Shown here in pieces: positions 54,701 to 57,704 of a stretch of DNA of 57,704 nucleotides. Below the pieces are notes generated by a model. It was not told the DNA's origin and ran no database searches. It saw only the letters and a program-made list of their open reading frames with translations. The position numbers and the translations under genes are program-made. How positions within the stretch are numbered: position 1 is the stretch's first letter; every line of letters starts with the position of its first letter. Origin of the DNA: CAYXDO01 sp964463485 (GTDB lineage: Bacteria > Myxococcota > Kuafuiibacteriia > Kuafuiibacteriales > Kuafuiibacteriaceae); NCBI GenBank assembly GCA_964463485.1, contig CAYXDO010000065.1, positions 1-57,704 of the forward strand, written 5' to 3'.

Positions 54701-55107
54701 GATCCAACCGTCGCGCAACTGAAGCGGAACACGCGGAGGCGTTCGCGATTGCGATCCGTCGCCGACACGTTCGACGCGAAAGCGGCTTCGACCGAGTGTC
54801 CGTCCGACCTCAGCGCCAGAAACGCGCCTAGAGCGGAGGCAGGGGAGCCGTTGGCGTCGAGGTACGGCCCTCCGCCAAACTGTCGCTCCGTGGCCACCGG
54901 ATCACTCGGGTGATTGCAGCCGATGGTACCCGCTCCGACCAAGTAATAGACGTACCCATCTGCGTCGGTCGCCAGCAGTTCGGTCCCTGAAAAGGAGAGG
55001 CCGGTGGGTACGAGCCGCGGGCGACCCGGTACGCGAAATAGATCTTGAGCCTGCGCGGCCTGAATACCGAGCAGGACTGGCAGCGCCAAGGCGAGTTTGA
55101 TTTTCAC
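51748..55107 (-). CDS. Large secreted protein with a MYXO-CTERM-like sorting tail
   Basis: The 1119-residue protein starts with a cleavable signal peptide (MKIKLALALPVLLGIQAAQA). The long mature region has many short beta-strand segments with regularly placed Asp and Gly, as in propeller-like surface proteins. An acidic calcium-binding-like segment near residues 420-455 (DLDDDGLLAAEE, then DSDGAGTIDGVEA) resembles thrombospondin type 3 repeats. The C-terminus has a Ser/Gly/Cys motif (SSGCSAASNN), then a hydrophobic helix and a basic end (GWLALFVVIARLRQARR), which fits MYXO-CTERM sorting signals processed by a myxobacterial sortase-like system. No enzymatic motif was recognised. The ATG overlaps the stop of the MORN-repeat lipoprotein gene by 4 nt. 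Confidence 0.82.
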   Translation of the reverse strand: MKIKLALALPVLLGIQAAQAQDLFRVPGRPRLVPTGLSFSGTELLATDADGYVYYLVGAGTIGCNHPSDPVATERQFGGGPYLDANGSPASALGAFLALRSDGHSVEAAFASNVSATDRNRERLRVFRFSCATVGSDGAGAVRVGGAIRENDDPLLAEPLSAAFVKQGPDTFCFGSVMGIVCVDLATTPPTLTLVLDFATLDVGLGVDPAAAADAWNGDMPPYSEGWSLLSIATAPDGRIFFVADREYRSGLPTLQSDNSYRHRFIGERDVDGTVVRRFGPVPQLESFWPDVGRYPGWNPLTVVGRLVYSEELRAVIVPVEGNEFDALDWKNGLLGWRGFGLRVIPIDSVGTGYLPISQPIAKLLAQCEGVGGACAALGVTTSSVGALLVPVKSGANPNAHEYSLYELEFDADLLDLDDDGLLAAEERAAGTLDTLPDSDGAGTIDGVEAHLSHTDPTSPGGEPAFQLPQFGRVSYVPSPLIRSQLPTLDYDAMRPFDTRSAGVKGPLCLNGLCYGPSGAVVFRYPVERAIGAPVVSHDGEHITMETAEGLVRFWFSDAREELSVSRADLERFVPAAPSRLHVFPIDRHRTWIASDGVVEPDRFPAVVALATDSKIEIKYDHEKAQRDSGLTVEKDDVFDGRTHEVKASIIVMGYDDVTRQMLIGVRGSWDSYRVGIGADGVTLIDRGRVLAGLTATDWSNLAATLSWYEPPLPSFMLPTGHGDFFTTSGLMEPYGAFRATNILSTTLLDRPLQGIWGDVLLETLCCGFHEDGFFELVRYDESVNPGDLLVLRGNAGSDPVKLHKSGPRGGLAEVWPRANEAIVEIAGLDLAADGSMRLCVADEGSNTVFEFEPAGPRGAPELLRFSELVEGIVDCAYAADGSLQVLARDPSRRLVRAAGDEFAELLVAEEYPAEPEPIEFVHGRGGELETRLTGDGLRGKAYLPDGRVITMREGEFTVRVEGVAVADIPRLVFGNYLSNFTPDFATRVTFRVRPDGLVVVIPHHAAVVAPYATLGNVYVADIGSGGVLELGVGDLDAAHGIGAVVVPGGAGGNPWTGRIGASEPELPEGVVGPAAPSAPTGGENVESSGCSAASNNAGWLALFVVIARLRQARRPRAE

Positions 55108-56696
55108 TTGGGCTCTCCACTCTCAGTCCAGTACATGAACTCCCCGGACATCGCCCCGTTCGAATAGGTGCCCTGAGCTTTGAGTTGCCCGTTCTCCCAA
55201 TACTCGCTGTAGGCGCCGTGCAAGCGGCCTCGGACGAAGCCGCAGTCGAGGAAGAGTTGGCCGCTCGCGTACTGGAATTTCCACCGACCGTGGGGCTCGC
55301 CAGCGAGGTAGCTGCCCTCGCTCGAGGTCCGACCGTTCTTCCAGATCGTCGTGGCTGGGCCTTCGCGTAGACCGTTCACATAGGTCACGTCGCCGGCGGG
55401 CTCTCCTCCCGGATCGTGCTTGGCGCTCCAAGGTCCCTGTAACTCGCCGAACGACACGAGGCCCGTCGCTTGGACGCGTTCGCCGGATTGCCAGCGCCAA
55501 AAGGACCAAATCCCGTGGGCAAGTCCGTCGACGAATGGACCATCGGAGTCGCGAAGAGCGTCGCGATCCCAAGTCTCCCATCGACCCTGCGGGAGACCCG
55601 CCACGTAGTCGCCACTCGACGACTCGATCCCGTTGTCGTGCCAAGTCGTCCACGCGCCCGTGCGCTGGTCGGCGGTATACTCACCCCTTGCAGCGCGCAC
55701 TCCGCTCGGGTAGTTTCTCTCGAACGAGCCCTCTCGGACCCCAACTCTCCACGTCTGTGATTCGTTCGGAATTCCGGTCTGCCACCAGGTCCGCCATGGC
55801 CCGTTCTTCGAGTCGGCGCGATACTCACCCTCTGACCGCTTGGTTCCGTGGGGCCAATAAGTCGTCCACCTTCCATCGCGGAGGTCGGCCGCGAAAAGAC
55901 CCTCGCTTTCGAGAGACCGATCGCTGTTCCACGTACGCCAGGGGCCCGAGCGCGCCCCGGCGATCCGAGAACCTTCCTCGCGAACGCTGCCGCTTGGGTA
56001 CCACTCCCGCCACAATCCAGAAGCCACTCCGTCGCTGAACTCACCGCCGGCCGCCTTCGTGCCGTCGCCCACATGCCAACGGCCGAAAGGTCCCTGCTTC
56101 ACATCACCGGACGCGCAAAAGCGCGCTCGGGGATCGTCGTCAGGATCGGTGACCAGAGTCGTTCCGGAAGGACAGGACTCACCGTCCCAGCCAAAGTCAC
56201 CCTGCGCCGCGAGCGGCGGAGCGCGGGTCGGCGGAGGCATCGCGACGCCGTCGCAGTCTCCATACTCATGCCGCGACATCTCGATGTCCGCGCTGAGCTC
56301 GCGCCAGGTGCCGCACGGCTCGCCGTACGCCCAGAAGTGGTCGGAGCTCAGCGACCCTTGGGGGTCGAAGACGGTCCAGTGCCCGTGAGGCCGGCCCTGT
56401 GCGTAGCCCTCGTCCGCTCTGGGGGCGAAGCGATGCCAGACTCCGTCGGCCAAACCGTGGTCGAACGCGCCCACGACGAGCAGGTTTTGCGCAGCATCGC
56501 GCTTCTCATACGGGCCGTGGGCCACGCCGTCGGAGAGTTTGCACCAAGACTCGTCCGCATTACGGAACGCCGCAGCGCCAACGGGACAGTCGAGGCCGCT
56601 CGTTTCATCGGCGCACGCGACGAGGAACAGCAACGCGAGCCCGGCGCGCAGCTCGCGCAGCTCGTAAGTTCGCACGGTGGGCTCCGTTGATTCCAT
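55104..56696 (-). CDS. MORN/YwqK-repeat lipoprotein
   Basis: ATG 56696 is used because it starts a signal peptide (about residues 1-28) ending LLFLVACADE, a lipobox at Cys27; the open frame continues upstream only through the GATTCC repeat array. The mature protein of about 500 residues consists of repeated motifs of the MORN/YwqK type: GLWREWYPSGSVREEG, GPWRTWNSDRSLESEG, GRWTTYWPHGTKRSEGEY, GAWTTWHDNGIESSSGDY, GRWKFQYASGQL. Each gives a beta-hairpin, and a run of them forms an elongated sheet. Such proteins act as surface or secreted scaffolds; function is unknown. Stop and start overlap (ATGA) with the MYXO-CTERM protein, so both are probably made together. Confidence 0.85.
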   Translation of the reverse strand: MESTEPTVRTYELRELRAGLALLFLVACADETSGLDCPVGAAAFRNADESWCKLSDGVAHGPYEKRDAAQNLLVVGAFDHGLADGVWHRFAPRADEGYAQGRPHGHWTVFDPQGSLSSDHFWAYGEPCGTWRELSADIEMSRHEYGDCDGVAMPPPTRAPPLAAQGDFGWDGESCPSGTTLVTDPDDDPRARFCASGDVKQGPFGRWHVGDGTKAAGGEFSDGVASGLWREWYPSGSVREEGSRIAGARSGPWRTWNSDRSLESEGLFAADLRDGRWTTYWPHGTKRSEGEYRADSKNGPWRTWWQTGIPNESQTWRVGVREGSFERNYPSGVRAARGEYTADQRTGAWTTWHDNGIESSSGDYVAGLPQGRWETWDRDALRDSDGPFVDGLAHGIWSFWRWQSGERVQATGLVSFGELQGPWSAKHDPGGEPAGDVTYVNGLREGPATTIWKNGRTSSEGSYLAGEPHGRWKFQYASGQLFLDCGFVRGRLHGAYSEYWENGQLKAQGTYSNGAMSGEFMYWTESGEPK

Positions 56697-56794
56697 CGGG
56701 CGAGTGTACCGCCGCGTTGGATGGAAAACGATAGGACCCCCGTTGGTTTTCGCTCTCGAGGTGGAGTTGAGGGCAGCGATTCGTCGGTGTCGAA

Positions 56795-56930
56795 CTGTTT
56801 CCGATTCCGATTCCGAGCGGTGCCCATTCCGATTCCGATTCCGAGCGGTGCCGGGCAGCTTCCGCGATTCCGAGCTCCGCTTCCGCGATTTCGAGCGGTG
56901 CTCCGCTTCCGCGATTTCGAGCGGTGCCCA
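56795..56930. repeat. GATTCCGA / GCGATTTCGAGCGGTG array
   Basis: Repeated GATTCC hexamers and GAGCGGTGCC segments in the leader of the MORN lipoprotein gene, followed by one CATGCCCTCTGAG unit. Frames crossing it are low-complexity artefacts. Confidence 0.8.
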
Positions 56931-56945
56931 TGCCCTCTGAGCCAT

Positions 56946-57020
56946 GCCTGACCCTGTGCGATTTTCGGTCGTCGGTCGGAAATGTTCAGTAGGAACTCAC
57001 CTGGGTTTCGGGTCACAGCG
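56946..57020. repeat. Anchor repeat, copy 2 (GATTTTCGG element)
   Basis: The first 23 bp are identical to 51641-51663. The part from 56978 to 57019 matches copy 1 at 44534-44575 with four differences. It follows the GATTCC array as copy 1 follows the CTCAG array. The rest of the 511-bp spacer to 57207 shows nothing I can support. Confidence 0.8.
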
Positions 57021-57207
57021 AGGACCCGCCATGACCCCCAGGCCCGGATCCGAATCGAACACGGCGGCGGCGAGTCGTCGGCCGGTGAGCTCGTCGGGCT
57101 CGGGAGACTGCTCGCACGAGCCTCGGGCGCACCCTCCCTTGCGGCGTCGCCGCGGAGTCGATCAAGAGGCGATGCGGGGCCTCGAACCCTCGGGATCTCG
57201 TCGGACG

Positions 57208-57704
57208 CTACGTCGCGCCGAGGAGTCCTCTCACGTAGGTCGAGGGTCGGTGGCTCCAGTCCGGGAAGATCGCGTCGAGTCGGCCGGAGCGGAACTTTGC
57301 TGACGCTGCGGCGAAGCGGACACGAAAGGCTCGCACGCGCGCGAGGCACGCGTTCCAATACTGGGTCGTCGAGGCGTGGCACAGAGGACGCCAACTTTGT
57401 CTCGACTTCGATGGCCGATCGTCGAGGCGCTGCTCGAGAATTCGTTGGCGCCCAAGCACGCGAGGCTTCTTCTTTCGGAGCTCGGCCTCTTCTTTGCGCA
57501 CCTCGCGTTCGATCACCTGGGCGTCGATCGGCTCGCCGTCGCCGTCGATGAGCGCTGGCAAAGGCGCGACCTCCAACACCTCGGTCTCGATGAACTCCTC
57601 GCGGCGGGGCTCGAGGCCAGGCTCGGCGCGGCGCAGCGCGATCGCGTACGCTCGTCGATTGAATCGCTTGACCTCGCGCCTCGCGTTGAAGAGCTGCCAA
57701 CCGA
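57208..57704 (-). CDS. C-terminal part of a probable transposase-family protein (truncated by window edge)
   Basis: The minus-strand frame enters at the right edge without a start and ends at a stop at 57208-57210, leaving about 165 residues. It is rich in Arg, Glu and Trp. The visible parts include LFNARREVKRFNRRAYAIALRRAEPGLEPR, a long charged helix (EREVRKEEAELRKKKPRVLGRQRILEQRL), and a C-terminal block YWNACLARVRAFRVRFAAA then DAIFPDWSHRPSTYVRGLLGAT. The last block resembles C-terminal extensions of REP-associated or IS200-like transposases in myxobacteria, but the catalytic His and Tyr would lie outside the window. The assignment is from memory of the family style and is uncertain; it could be another conserved myxobacterial protein. 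Confidence 0.5.
   Translation of the reverse strand, partial: GWQLFNARREVKRFNRRAYAIALRRAEPGLEPRREEFIETEVLEVAPLPALIDGDGEPIDAQVIEREVRKEEAELRKKKPRVLGRQRILEQRLDDRPSKSRQSWRPLCHASTTQYWNACLARVRAFRVRFAAASAKFRSGRLDAIFPDWSHRPSTYVRGLLGAT

Noticed and set aside
56348..57700. Minus-strand frame of 450 codons.
   Set aside because: It runs through the GATTCC array, the anchor repeat and the antisense of the MORN gene leader, with low-complexity Arg/Asn/Gly/Ser. No domain or start signal.

Overview
The window is GC-rich bacterial DNA that reads like a member of the Myxococcota (Polyangia-type), probably from a metagenome assembly. Supporting this are a C-terminal MYXO-CTERM-like sorting tail, five large Hanks-type Ser/Thr kinase genes (two fused to AAA/STAND ATPase and helical-repeat modules, one with a PEGA domain), many lipoproteins, and GTG/TTG starts with 4-nt stop/start overlaps. 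Two 100-N gaps are each flanked by an identical 55-bp sequence, which looks like a k=55 scaffolding artefact. No rRNA, tRNA or CRISPR array was seen.

Left part (1-17.1 kb): a truncated lipoprotein gene on the minus strand, a divergent lipoprotein gene, then cysK-cysE (overlapping by 4 nt) followed 65 bp later by one 12.9-kb open frame for a 4309-residue secreted multiheme protein. I count 126 heme-attachment-type motifs in it: 101 CxxCH, 5 CxxxCH and 20 CxxxxCH. They lie in 23 units of about 168 residues, each with five motifs, plus a divergent 11-motif tail. The units are organised in a higher-order repeat of five units (period about 2.5 kb, four full copies). This is the most remarkable object in the window. 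Hexanucleotide simple repeats follow it.

Middle (17.1-43.6 kb): an NTF2/SnoaL-like protein; a kinase-ATPase gene interrupted by a gap; an apparent operon of a receiver protein, an AAA+ regulator lacking the GAFTGA loop, a DUF5995 protein and an FAD oxidoreductase; a GIY-YIG nuclease gene inside nested inverted repeats; a minus-strand operon START - alcohol dehydrogenase - GT39 glycosyltransferase; uridine kinase; an ABC substrate-binding lipoprotein; a Cys-rich lipoprotein; Fe superoxide dismutase translationally coupled to a cysteine desulfurase; a DHH phosphoesterase; and a plus-strand run of zinc-ribbon membrane protein - M50 site-2 protease - kinase-ATPase.

Right part (43.6-57.7 kb): three kinase genes in 5.3 kb (one a kinase-pseudokinase tandem), a TPR membrane protein, a frameshifted lipoprotein gene, a 1119-residue MYXO-CTERM protein coupled to a MORN/YwqK-repeat lipoprotein, and the 3' end of a probable transposase-family gene. 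The intergenic spaces here hold a mosaic of repeats: GCAGGC hairpins, CTCAG, GATTCC and CATGCCCTCTGAG arrays, all associated with a recurring GATTTTCGG-containing anchor, and a decayed PASTA-repeat pseudogene.

Functionally, the cysteine pathway genes sit directly upstream of a protein with more than 250 cysteines. The rest of the window is dominated by signalling proteins and cell-envelope lipoproteins.
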